Below, in pieces: positions 57,093 through 64,000 of a stretch of DNA of 64,000 bases (within the stretch, counting starts at the first letter, position 1; each line of letters opens with the position of its first letter). The notes beneath the pieces are model-generated. The model did not search any database, was not told the origin of the DNA, and saw only the letters and a list, made by a program, of their open reading frames with translations. A program made the position numbers and the translations under genes. The stretch covers positions 124,001-188,000 of the forward strand of contig NZ_FOCP01000003.1 in assembly GCF_900110145.1 (NCBI RefSeq), written 5' to 3'. The DNA is from Nitrosomonas marina (GTDB lineage: Bacteria > Pseudomonadota > Gammaproteobacteria > Burkholderiales > Nitrosomonadaceae).

Positions 57093-58535
57093 TTATATCA
57101 AGAACAGGGTTGCAAGGCTTAAAAAAATGAAAAAACCACCACTATCGGTAACCGCAGTAATCATTACGCTGGAACCCAATGCCGGATCGCGACCAAACTT
57201 CCTTAATGTTAGCGGAATCAACACACCGAGCAATGCAGCAAGAAGCAGATTCAGCAACATCGCCAACATCATGACAAGACCCAGTTCTACGTTCTGATAA
57301 ATTGCAAATGTAAACAGACCAACCACAGCGCCCCAGATGAGGCCATTGACGACACTGACACCAATTTCCTTTCCAATCAGTTTCCAGGTACTGCCCGCCT
57401 TAATTTGCTCCAACGCAAGCGCACGAACAATCATGGTAATTGTCTGGTTACCGGAATTACCGCCTATACCGGCAATAATCGGCATGAGCGCCGCAAGCGC
57501 AACCAGCTTTTCTATAGAATCTTCAAACAAGCCAATCACACGTGATGCGACAAATGCAGTAACCAGATTGATCGCAAGCCATACCCAGCGGTTTCTTACA
57601 CTTCGCAGCACCGGCGCAAAAAGATCTTCTTCCTCTCGTAACCCAGCAAGATTCAACGCGTCATATTCAGCTTTTTCCTGTATAAAATCAATTACCGTAT
57701 TTACGGTTACTCGGCCCAGCAACTTTTTATCATGGTCGATGATAGACGCAGAAACTAGATCATAACGCTCAAATGCGTGCGCGGCATCTTGCGCCTTATC
57801 GTCCGGATGCAGCGTGATCATTTCTTTGGTCATAACATCAGCAACCAGCATTTCTGGGTCGCTAACCAATATCTTGTTGATCAACAACACCCCTTTCAAA
57901 TGTTCATTTCTGTCAACAACAAAAAGTTGATCCGTATGGTCAGGCAGTTCTTCAAGACGGCGCAAATAGCGCAATACAACCTCGAGACGCACATTTTCAC
58001 GGACCGTAATCACATCAAAGTCCATCAACGCACCCACTGCATCTTCCGGATATGACATGGCTGCACGCAACTGTTCTCGTTCAGCAATCGGAAGCGACCG
58101 AAATACATCCTCCATCACATCCTGAGGCAAATCAGGCGCAAGGTCCGCGATCTCGTCTGCATCCAATTGCTCAGCAGCTGCAACCAATTCATGCGCTCCC
58201 ATATCCGTAATCAATGTTTCCCGCACGGCGTCGGAGGCTTCTAGCAATACGTCACCATCATATTCCGGCCTGACCAGTCCCCAGACCAGTAACCTGTCCT
58301 CCAGCGGTAAAGATTCCAGAAGGTCTGCTATATCCGCCGGATGAAGTTTGTCCACCAGTCGCTGCAACTCTTCCAGATTTTCTTTCTGGATGGCCGATTC
58401 AGCAAGAGCATTACCTGTTTCACTCTGCAAATCGACAAAACCCTGCAACAACTTGTATTTATTTAGCAGTGAAATAACACGCTGTAACTGAGTATGCAGT
58501 TTCTCGTTTTCCTCGTTATTATTTTCTTCAGTCAT
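57093..58535 (-). CDS. mgtE: Magnesium transporter MgtE
   Basis: Magnesium channel/transporter. The 480 residues follow the family layout: cytoplasmic N domain with the HPADIADLLESLPLEDR stretch near 60-90, two CBS domains (about 130-260) that sense magnesium, and five C-terminal membrane helices with GIGGNSGNQ and RKFGRDPALGSSVMITAVTD. The C-terminal DSGGFFIFLSLATLF is typical. It is a single gene with a gap on both sides. Confidence 0.95.
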   Translation of the reverse strand: MTEENNNEENEKLHTQLQRVISLLNKYKLLQGFVDLQSETGNALAESAIQKENLEELQRLVDKLHPADIADLLESLPLEDRLLVWGLVRPEYDGDVLLEASDAVRETLITDMGAHELVAAAEQLDADEIADLAPDLPQDVMEDVFRSLPIAEREQLRAAMSYPEDAVGALMDFDVITVRENVRLEVVLRYLRRLEELPDHTDQLFVVDRNEHLKGVLLINKILVSDPEMLVADVMTKEMITLHPDDKAQDAAHAFERYDLVSASIIDHDKKLLGRVTVNTVIDFIQEKAEYDALNLAGLREEEDLFAPVLRSVRNRWVWLAINLVTAFVASRVIGLFEDSIEKLVALAALMPIIAGIGGNSGNQTITMIVRALALEQIKAGSTWKLIGKEIGVSVVNGLIWGAVVGLFTFAIYQNVELGLVMMLAMLLNLLLAALLGVLIPLTLRKFGRDPALGSSVMITAVTDSGGFFIFLSLATLFLI

Positions 58536-58721
58536 AGCAGGTCAATCCTTGTGTATTCTCGTAATTATCGCAAGCAAACAGAAAAACAGGTTTCAACGAA
58601 ACAAAGAGCACTTCGTTAGTCGTTATTCTTGCAATAGCATAAACGGTTTGAAGCAAGACTGACAAACGTAATAAACAGGCAAAACAATGCCTGCATGATT
58701 GAATTCTATTCAATTGAATCT

Positions 58722-59474
58722 TCAGGGTATCTTTGCCGAATGCAACCGATCGAGCAGAATATCTCGCTTTCTCAATAAATGTGGAGAGTTTTGATTCTTG
58801 TCATAAAAACGTGGATTGGTCACCATAGCCGCCAGATATGTTGCCTGCTGTTTTGTTAAAGATGCTGACGATCGACCAAAATAATGCTGTGCCGCCGCCT
58901 CTACGCCAAAAACGCCGTTACCCCACTCAATCATATTCAGATAAATCTCCAGAATACGCTGCTTGGACATTACGGTCTCAAGCATTACTGTAATAATGGC
59001 TTCTTGAAGTTTCCGCCATATGGATTTCTGCTCGGAAAGAAAAAGATTTTTAGCCAGCTGCTGGCTGATAGTCGAACCGCCAACCGTTATTTCACCTTGT
59101 GATAAATTCTTCTTCAACGCATTCCGAATTGAATCATAGTCAAAACCTTGATGCTGAAGAAACTTACTGTCCTCAGCTACAATAATTGCCCGTTTCATTT
59201 CATAAGAAATTTTCCTATAAGGCATCCATGTATGATGCAGCGATGCAACTGGGTTTTCCTCACGCAAAATTTTCAGTTGGGATTCCATAAACGCACTACT
59301 CGGCGGATTATTGTGTTTCCAGTAAAGCACATGACTCATCAACCAAAGTTGATACAAAAACAACATGTAAATCAACAGCAGAGACAACCGCCAGAGCCAG
59401 CACCTGAGTGTCTTTGTATATCCTGCTGTTCTTCCTTTAACAACTCTTTTCGTTGTTTTCTTTTTCTTCTTCAT
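58722..59474 (-). CDS. mtgA: Monofunctional peptidoglycan glycosyltransferase MtgA
   Basis: Membrane-anchored GT51 enzyme that polymerises lipid II without a transpeptidase domain. The 250 residues have a Lys-rich cytoplasmic N terminus, a membrane helix at about 30-50, and the GT51 motifs: VAEDSKFLQHQGFDYDSI with the catalytic Glu, GGSTISQQLAKNLFLS, and LEIYLNMIEWGNGVFGVE. It adds to the synthesis genes at the far end of the window (dcw) but is not linked to them. Confidence 0.95.
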   Translation of the reverse strand: MKKKKKTTKRVVKGRTAGYTKTLRCWLWRLSLLLIYMLFLYQLWLMSHVLYWKHNNPPSSAFMESQLKILREENPVASLHHTWMPYRKISYEMKRAIIVAEDSKFLQHQGFDYDSIRNALKKNLSQGEITVGGSTISQQLAKNLFLSEQKSIWRKLQEAIITVMLETVMSKQRILEIYLNMIEWGNGVFGVEAAAQHYFGRSSASLTKQQATYLAAMVTNPRFYDKNQNSPHLLRKRDILLDRLHSAKIP

Positions 59475-60152
59475 GGGTGACGTTTCAATTTACAAGCATT
59501 GTATTGAATAATGTACTTGAACAATCAGTGCAAGACATAGCCGATGACAATACATAAGATTTAAATTTTAAATGACTGTGGACCAGTTAAGATTTCCGAT
59601 GAACACATCACACCGATGGGAAACAGCCTTGATTCAATAAGAACACGAAAACTTTTACCCTTTTTGAATCGGTGGTAATCACATAGAGTTATTTTAGGCA
59701 GTCTGCAACGCTTTCACACCGGTTATAGTCTGGTTGCCAAACAACAAAGGTGAATTCACTTACTGGATTACGTTGAACATGCCTGACCATCCTGCCGTTG
59801 CAACATCATCTGACATGATTGCCTAATCAGTATAGGTAATCTATAACAAACATGATCATTTGTTTACTGGAAAAATAGTCTGCGGTGCTGGAACCGACCT
59901 GCTCTTACTACAGACATATTTGCACCAATGACGCATGGAAAAATATTCAGTAGTAACTGAATACATTGATAAAGGGGCAATGCGTCGAATTGGGAGCGGC
60001 ACAACTGCGAGAGCAATTTTTTAAACAACCATCTGATTATAAGGTTATTTCTGTTATCTTATCGTTCTTCGTCGATGTTGAAAGTAATGGTTAAAATATG
60101 AGGAGAAATACCTTAATCTAAACCACCTGCCAAGAATTAGGGCCCATTTCTG
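59475..60152. other. Intergenic, no supported gene
   Basis: About 680 bases, AT-rich, with no frame that has both a ribosome site and recognisable sequence. A 42-codon frame (59966-60094, from TTG) has protein-like composition but no Shine-Dalgarno; it could be a decayed remnant. Promoters for the flanking genes are presumably here. Confidence 0.5.
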
Positions 60153-60602
60153 CTATGTTGCTCTGCTCAAAGTAAAATTATAAACAAGATAATAACCGCC
60201 TCGTTCAACCAGAGTTATGTTGATGTTAATCGGACCGCTCGAATACGCCGCCACACCGGAGTAATTAAGCCGCTTTTCACCAAACAAGGAAAATACACTC
60301 GATATGCGTGAAAAATCCAGTTCATCAATGGAATAAAATCTGCCAAAACTGCGATAGTGATCAAGCAATTGATCCAGTTGCTCGTCTGTGATGGTCTGTT
60401 TTGCTTCCGGCGCAAGGTGCCTGAGCAAAGGCTCCTTTTCCCAGGTGGAGATTTCCGCCAGGATTTTTGCTACGGCAGGCTCTGCCGATTGGCTGTATTG
60501 TCTTTTTTCGCGGTCCGTATAAAAATACAGCATAATCACTACAGTCAGCAGAATGGCAATAATAAAACGCAATGTATGAGCTTGTTGCATAATTGAAAAC
60601 AA
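60153..60602 (-). CDS. Hypothetical membrane-anchored protein
   Basis: A 149-residue protein with one N-terminal membrane helix (about 11-27) and a soluble remainder, probably periplasmic, with a mixed alpha/beta composition and conserved-looking segments such as RSFGRFYSIDELDFSRISS and a C-terminal beta-rich NINITLVERGGYYLVYNFTL. I do not recognise a family. A Met at residue 5 is an alternative start; neither has a good ribosome site. It follows ruvB by 32 bases on the same strand and may be co-transcribed with the ruv genes. Confidence 0.7.
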   Translation of the reverse strand: MFSIMQQAHTLRFIIAILLTVVIMLYFYTDREKRQYSQSAEPAVAKILAEISTWEKEPLLRHLAPEAKQTITDEQLDQLLDHYRSFGRFYSIDELDFSRISSVFSLFGEKRLNYSGVAAYSSGPININITLVERGGYYLVYNFTLSRAT

Positions 60603-60634
60603 TTAAAATGATTAAATCGAGTAATGAACGGCTT

Positions 60635-61672
60635 TCATTCTTCCCATAACTCTCCCTGTATGCCGCTTCTGGGCAATGGCAGCCCAAAATGACGGTAAGC
60701 GATGATTGTCGCCATACGGCCCCGTGGTGTACGTTTAAGAAATCCTTGCTGAATCAAATACGGCTCCAGAACATCTTCAATGGTGTCACGTTCTTCTCCG
60801 ATAGCAGCGGCAAGATTATCAACACCGACCGGCCCACCTTCAAATTTCTCCAAAACAGACAATAGCAGCTTTCTATCCATGATATCCAGACCAGTCGAAT
60901 CGACATCCAGCATACTCAGGGCAGCATCAGCAATTTGTTTCGTCACCTGACCATTGGATTTGACTTCTGCGTAGTCACGCACACGGCGCAACAGGCGATT
61001 TGCAATACGCGGCGTGCCCCGTGAACGGCGCGCAATTTCCAAAGCACCATCCGGCGTCATCTCTACATTTATCAACCCGGCCGATCGTTCCACAATTTTA
61101 CTCAATTCATTCGCTGTATAAAATTCCAGCCGCGAAACAATACCGAAGCGATCGCGCAGCGGGTTCGTCAGCATACCGGCACGTGTAGTTGCGCCGACTA
61201 GTGTAAACGGCGGCAAATCCAGTTTGACAGATCGTGCTGCCGGGCCTTCACCGATCATAATATCCAGCTGATAATCTTCCAGCGCCGGATACAGAATTTC
61301 TTCAACCATTGGCGATAAACGGTGTATTTCATCGATAAACAACACGTCATTCGGCTCCAGGTTTGTCAGCAAAGCAGCCAGGTCACCGGGACGCTCCAGC
61401 ACGGGGCCTGATGTATGACGTAAATTGACGGTCATTTCTCTGGCGATGATATGCGCCAGCGTGGTCTTGCCGAGTCCCGGCGGGCCAAACAGCAAAACAT
61501 GATCCAACGCTTCCCGGCGTCGGCGTGCAGCCTCGATGAAAATACTCAATTGACCGCGGATTTTTTCCTGACCGACGTAATCCTCAAGCATTTTCGGACG
61601 CAATGCGCGCTCCAGAACTTCTTCTTGAGCTGAAGATGTAGTAGCTTTGATCAGTCGGTCCGTTTCAATCAT
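60635..61672 (-). CDS. ruvB: Holliday junction helicase motor RuvB
   Basis: Hexameric AAA+ ATPase that drives branch migration with RuvA. The 345 residues show the Walker A loop [12 protein letters not shown] at about 63-74, Walker [15 protein letters not shown], sensor [17 protein letters not shown], and the C-terminal winged helix with RTPRGRMAT. It follows ruvA by 11 bases in the standard ruvC-ruvA-ruvB order. Confidence 0.98.
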   Translation of the reverse strand: MIETDRLIKATTSSAQEEVLERALRPKMLEDYVGQEKIRGQLSIFIEAARRRREALDHVLLFGPPGLGKTTLAHIIAREMTVNLRHTSGPVLERPGDLAALLTNLEPNDVLFIDEIHRLSPMVEEILYPALEDYQLDIMIGEGPAARSVKLDLPPFTLVGATTRAGMLTNPLRDRFGIVSRLEFYTANELSKIVERSAGLINVEMTPDGALEIARRSRGTPRIANRLLRRVRDYAEVKSNGQVTKQIADAALSMLDVDSTGLDIMDRKLLLSVLEKFEGGPVGVDNLAAAIGEERDTIEDVLEPYLIQQGFLKRTPRGRMATIIAYRHFGLPLPRSGIQGELWEE

Positions 61673-61683
61673 AACGCCGGAAT

Positions 61684-62268
61684 TTATTTATCTTTTGACA
61701 ATTGCTGCAAAGCACGGCGAATACCCTCAGTCACAGTCGCATCCGGTGGTATCTGCTTAATGGCCCAGTCAACTTCGCGTTCATTATAACCCAGAGACAG
61801 CAGCGCGTTCATAACGTCAAGAGTTTGGTCAGCGGTTCCAACTGCGAGAGTCAGGTCGTCAGCAGCGGCAATCAGTTTCCCTCGCAATTCCAGCAAAAGC
61901 CGTTCCGCTGTTTTTTTTCCGATTCCGGGTATTTTTACCAGCCTTGCGCTATCATCCGATTCGACAGCATGGTGCAAATCAGTGACGGTCATACCGGATA
62001 GTAATGCCAATGCAGTTCTTGCACCGACTCCTGATATTTTGACAAGCTGACGAAAAGCTTCTCGCTCTTTCTCGGTTGCAAAACCGAATAATAAATGCGC
62101 ATCATCCCGAACCATAAGATGCGTATACAGTGTCACCTGCTCACCCACCGCCGGAAGATCAAAAAAAGTGTTCATCGGTACATCAACTTCATAACCGACA
62201 CCCGCGACATCCAGTACGATTCGTGGCGGCTGCTTTGTCAGAAGAATACCCTGTAGTCTACCGATCAA
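61684..62268 (-). CDS. ruvA: Holliday junction helicase subunit RuvA
   Basis: Binds Holliday junctions as a tetramer and loads RuvB. The 194 residues begin [15 protein letters not shown] and carry the OB-fold N-terminal domain, two helix-hairpin-helix motifs ([18 protein letters not shown] and [20 protein letters not shown]) and the C-terminal RuvB-binding domain. Its start overlaps the ruvC stop by four bases. Confidence 0.97.
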   Translation of the reverse strand: MIGRLQGILLTKQPPRIVLDVAGVGYEVDVPMNTFFDLPAVGEQVTLYTHLMVRDDAHLLFGFATEKEREAFRQLVKISGVGARTALALLSGMTVTDLHHAVESDDSARLVKIPGIGKKTAERLLLELRGKLIAAADDLTLAVGTADQTLDVMNALLSLGYNEREVDWAIKQIPPDATVTEGIRRALQQLSKDK

Positions 62269-62780
62269 ACCAGTCTTCCTCTTTTCATACGCAAGCCCGA
62301 TGAAAGCTTACCCAACCCTGCACCTCCATGCGCGTGGCAAATTGCGCAAGCCAGCGCATCGGCAGCATCTTTTCCGGGAATACCTGTGAGACTAAGCAAC
62401 TGTATTACCATGGACTGCACCTGGTCTTTGTGCGCATGTCCGTTTCCAACAACTGCCTGTTTAATCTGCAGTGCAGTATATTCAGACACATCAAGGTTAT
62501 GTAGCACCGCCGCACAGATTGCTGCCCCCCTGGCCTGTCCCAATAATAACGTCGACTTGGGATTGACATTGACAAACACTTGTTCAACAGCAACCTGATC
62601 GGGCCGGTATTGTGAAATAATCTCTCGCAGATTATCCATTATTAACTTAAGACGAGCCGGCAAAGTGCCTTCGTGAGTCCTTACGCACCCGCTACCGACA
62701 TACGTTAATTGATGCGCGCACCAGTCAATGACACCAAATCCTGTGGTACGCAATCCCGGATCTATACCTAGAATTCGAAT
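62265..62780 (-). CDS. ruvC: Holliday junction resolvase RuvC, probable ATT start
   Basis: Dimeric endonuclease that cuts Holliday junctions made by RuvAB. The catalytic carboxylates are the Asp of [10 protein letters not shown], the Glu of VAVEQVFV and the two Asp of [14 protein letters not shown]. No ATG, GTG, TTG or CTG stands in frame before the GIDPG segment; the first TTG (62753) would lose the first catalytic Asp. An ATT at 62780 gives MRILGIDPG and 171 residues, the normal length and N terminus, with AGGTGG four bases upstream. I therefore call the ATT start, with a sequencing error as the alternative. The order yebC-ruvC-ruvA-ruvB is standard. Confidence 0.9.
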   Translation of the reverse strand: MRILGIDPGLRTTGFGVIDWCAHQLTYVGSGCVRTHEGTLPARLKLIMDNLREIISQYRPDQVAVEQVFVNVNPKSTLLLGQARGAAICAAVLHNLDVSEYTALQIKQAVVGNGHAHKDQVQSMVIQLLSLTGIPGKDAADALACAICHAHGGAGLGKLSSGLRMKRGRLV

Positions 62781-62800
62781 ATGACCACCTGTGTTTGAAA

Positions 62801-63526
62801 TTACTCATCAAGTACCGCTGTGGTATAAACAGCCTGAACGTCATCCAGGTTTTCCAGTGCGTCAAGCAGCTTCTGCATTTTGGCCGCATCGTCACCAGTT
62901 AAAACAGTTTCATTGATAGGCTTCATTGTCACTTCTGCCAATTCAGCGATAAAACCGGCATTTTCCATTGTCTCCTTTGCAGAAACAAATTCATAAGGTG
63001 CTGTAACAACCTCAACACTTCCATCATCATTGCTGATGATATCTTCGGCCCCAGCCTCCAGCGCCGCTTCCATAAGCTTGTCTTCCGGTGTACCCGGTGC
63101 AAATATAAACTGCCCACAATGCTTGAACTGAAAAGCAACCGAACCATCAGTGCCCAGATTGCCACCGAATTTACTGAATGCATGGCGCACATCTGCAACA
63201 GTTCGCATCCGGTTATCCGTCATGCAATCGACCATCACCGCAGCACCTGAAATTCCATAACCTTCATACCGGATTTCTTCGTAATTGACGCCCTCAAGAT
63301 CGCCACTACCACGCTTTATGGCACGTTCCACATTGTCTTTGGGCATATTCTGGCCAAACGCTTTGTCCATGGCGAGACGCAATCGCGGATTACTGTTTGG
63401 ATCTCCGCCGCCCAATCGGGCAGCTACGGTTATTTCTTTAATTAAGCGTGTAAAAATTTTACCGCGTTTGGCGTCTTGTGCTGCTTTCTTATGCTTGATA
63501 TTCGCCCATTTACTATGACCTGCCAT
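62801..63526 (-). CDS. yebC: YebC/TACO1 family regulator
   Basis: A 241-residue protein of the YebC family, which acts in translation of Pro-rich stretches and in transcription in different bacteria. The family opening [18 protein letters not shown] and the segments [30 protein letters not shown] and [11 protein letters not shown] are clear. It is the gene directly upstream of ruvC in many proteobacteria. ATG spacing and length are normal. Confidence 0.96.
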   Translation of the reverse strand: MAGHSKWANIKHKKAAQDAKRGKIFTRLIKEITVAARLGGGDPNSNPRLRLAMDKAFGQNMPKDNVERAIKRGSGDLEGVNYEEIRYEGYGISGAAVMVDCMTDNRMRTVADVRHAFSKFGGNLGTDGSVAFQFKHCGQFIFAPGTPEDKLMEAALEAGAEDIISNDDGSVEVVTAPYEFVSAKETMENAGFIAELAEVTMKPINETVLTGDDAAKMQKLLDALENLDDVQAVYTTAVLDE

Positions 63527-63558
63527 TTATTTTACATCCTGTATTAAGAAAGTTAATC

Positions 63559-63642
63559 TTACCATTCGCCACGACCGGGAAAAAAGAAAAATACAGCGTT
63601 CAATACAGCATGAATCCAAGCTAAGAATGCAAACAGTTTCAT
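63559..63642 (-). CDS. 27-residue hydrophobic ORF after glmS
   Basis: Reads ATG to TAA for 27 codons: MKLFAFLAWIHAVLNAV, then four Phe and PGRGEW. Its ATG starts directly after the glmS stop (TAA followed at once by ATG), so ribosomes could continue without a separate binding site. The peptide forms one hydrophobic helix with a basic/acidic tail, like known small membrane proteins. No family recognised. Its tight coupling is the main support. Confidence 0.45.
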   Translation of the reverse strand: MKLFAFLAWIHAVLNAVFFFFPGRGEW

Positions 63643-64000
63643 TTATTCTACCGTTACCGCTTTAGCAAGATTTCTAGGTTTATCCACATCGGTGCCCTTG
63701 ACAAGGGCAACATGGTAAGCCAGCAATTGCAGCGGTATCGTATGTAAAATCGGACTCAAAATTCCCGCATGCTCAGCCAGTCGAATAACGTGAAGGCTAT
63801 CACTCTCTTCAATCTCAGTATCTGCGTCAGCAAAAACATATAATTCCCCGCCCCGGGCGTTTACTTCCTGCAAATTTGATTTAAGCTTTCCCAACAGCTG
63901 ATCATTTGGCGCTATGGCGACAACCGGCATATCCCTGTCTACAAGCGCCAGCGGGCCATGCTTTAATTCACCCGATGCATACGCTTCGGCGTGAATATAT
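63643..64000 (-). CDS. glmS: Glucosamine-fructose-6-phosphate aminotransferase GlmS, 3' part
   Basis: The C-terminal 118 or so residues of GlmS, cut by the window edge. It makes glucosamine-6-phosphate, the entry to UDP-GlcNAc, the precursor of the Mur pathway. The SIS-domain end is visible: [13 protein letters not shown] near the edge, then [43 protein letters not shown] at the end, the universal GlmS C terminus. The N-terminal glutaminase lies outside the window. Confidence 0.96.
   Translation of the reverse strand, partial: YIHAEAYASGELKHGPLALVDRDMPVVAIAPNDQLLGKLKSNLQEVNARGGELYVFADADTEIEESDSLHVIRLAEHAGILSPILHTIPLQLLAYHVALVKGTDVDKPRNLAKAVTVE

Noticed and set aside
59966-60094. 42-codon frame from TTG with protein-like composition
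   Set aside because: No Shine-Dalgarno sequence and no family; it could be a gene remnant but nothing supports expression.

Overview
The window is chromosomal DNA that reads as a betaproteobacterial ammonia oxidiser close to Nitrosomonas (inference). The main clues are a cytochrome P460 with a CSACH haem site, the betaproteobacterial-type dcw, fab and ruv gene orders, and polysaccharide genes of the exosortase-A-associated type. Nearly every base belongs to a recognisable gene. I found no tRNA, rRNA, CRISPR array, transposase or prophage.

Layout. (1) 607-18500, minus strand: a complete dcw cluster, transcribed mraZ-rsmH-ftsL-ftsI-murE-murF-mraY-murD-ftsW-murG-murC-murB-ddlB-ftsQ-ftsA-ftsZ. 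It has many 1-4 base overlaps, a good promoter with GTGG repeats in front of mraZ, and a strong terminator after ftsZ. (2) 18811-18945: an unannotated-looking 44-residue ORF with a strong ribosome site. (3) 19428-25585, plus: a CzcCBA-type heavy-metal RND efflux operon. (4) 25693-28810, plus: a sigma-54-type promoter, a small twin-arginine leader protein, then an overlapping trio of PqqD-like protein, HprK-related kinase and nucleotidyltransferase (the poorly understood 'HPr-rel-A' type of system). (5) 28934-38818, minus: a three-domain glycosyltransferase fusion, mltG, and the fatty acid/phospholipid genes fabF-acpP-fabG-fabD-fabH-plsX with rpmF and yceD. (6) 38860-39474, plus: maf. (7) 39781-50227, plus: a five-copy 9-bp tandem repeat followed by an exopolysaccharide operon (polymerase/ligase, amidotransferase, two glycosyltransferases, AlgD-like dehydrogenase, membrane transglutaminase, methyltransferase, deacetylase, small unknown). 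(8) 50446-56888: small lipoprotein, NhaC antiporter, secreted TPR protein, dnaQ-rnhA-YafS-like methyltransferase, gloB, and cytochrome P460 with its own promoter and terminator. (9) 57093-64000, minus: mgtE, mtgA, an unknown membrane-anchored protein, ruvB-ruvA-ruvC-yebC, a 27-residue hydrophobic ORF and the 3' end of glmS.

How the parts work together: regions 1, 5 and 9 hold core envelope synthesis and division (peptidoglycan precursors, septal synthases, MltG, MtgA, fatty acids, GlmS). Regions 4 and 7 are the accessory part. Region 7 builds and exports a surface polysaccharide that may contain uronic acid. Region 4 looks like a peptide or protein modification or quality-control module of unknown chemistry and is the best candidate for an undescribed system. 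Other points worth attention are a ruvC gene that can only encode its catalytic N terminus from an ATT start, the MraZ operator array, and two very small ORFs.
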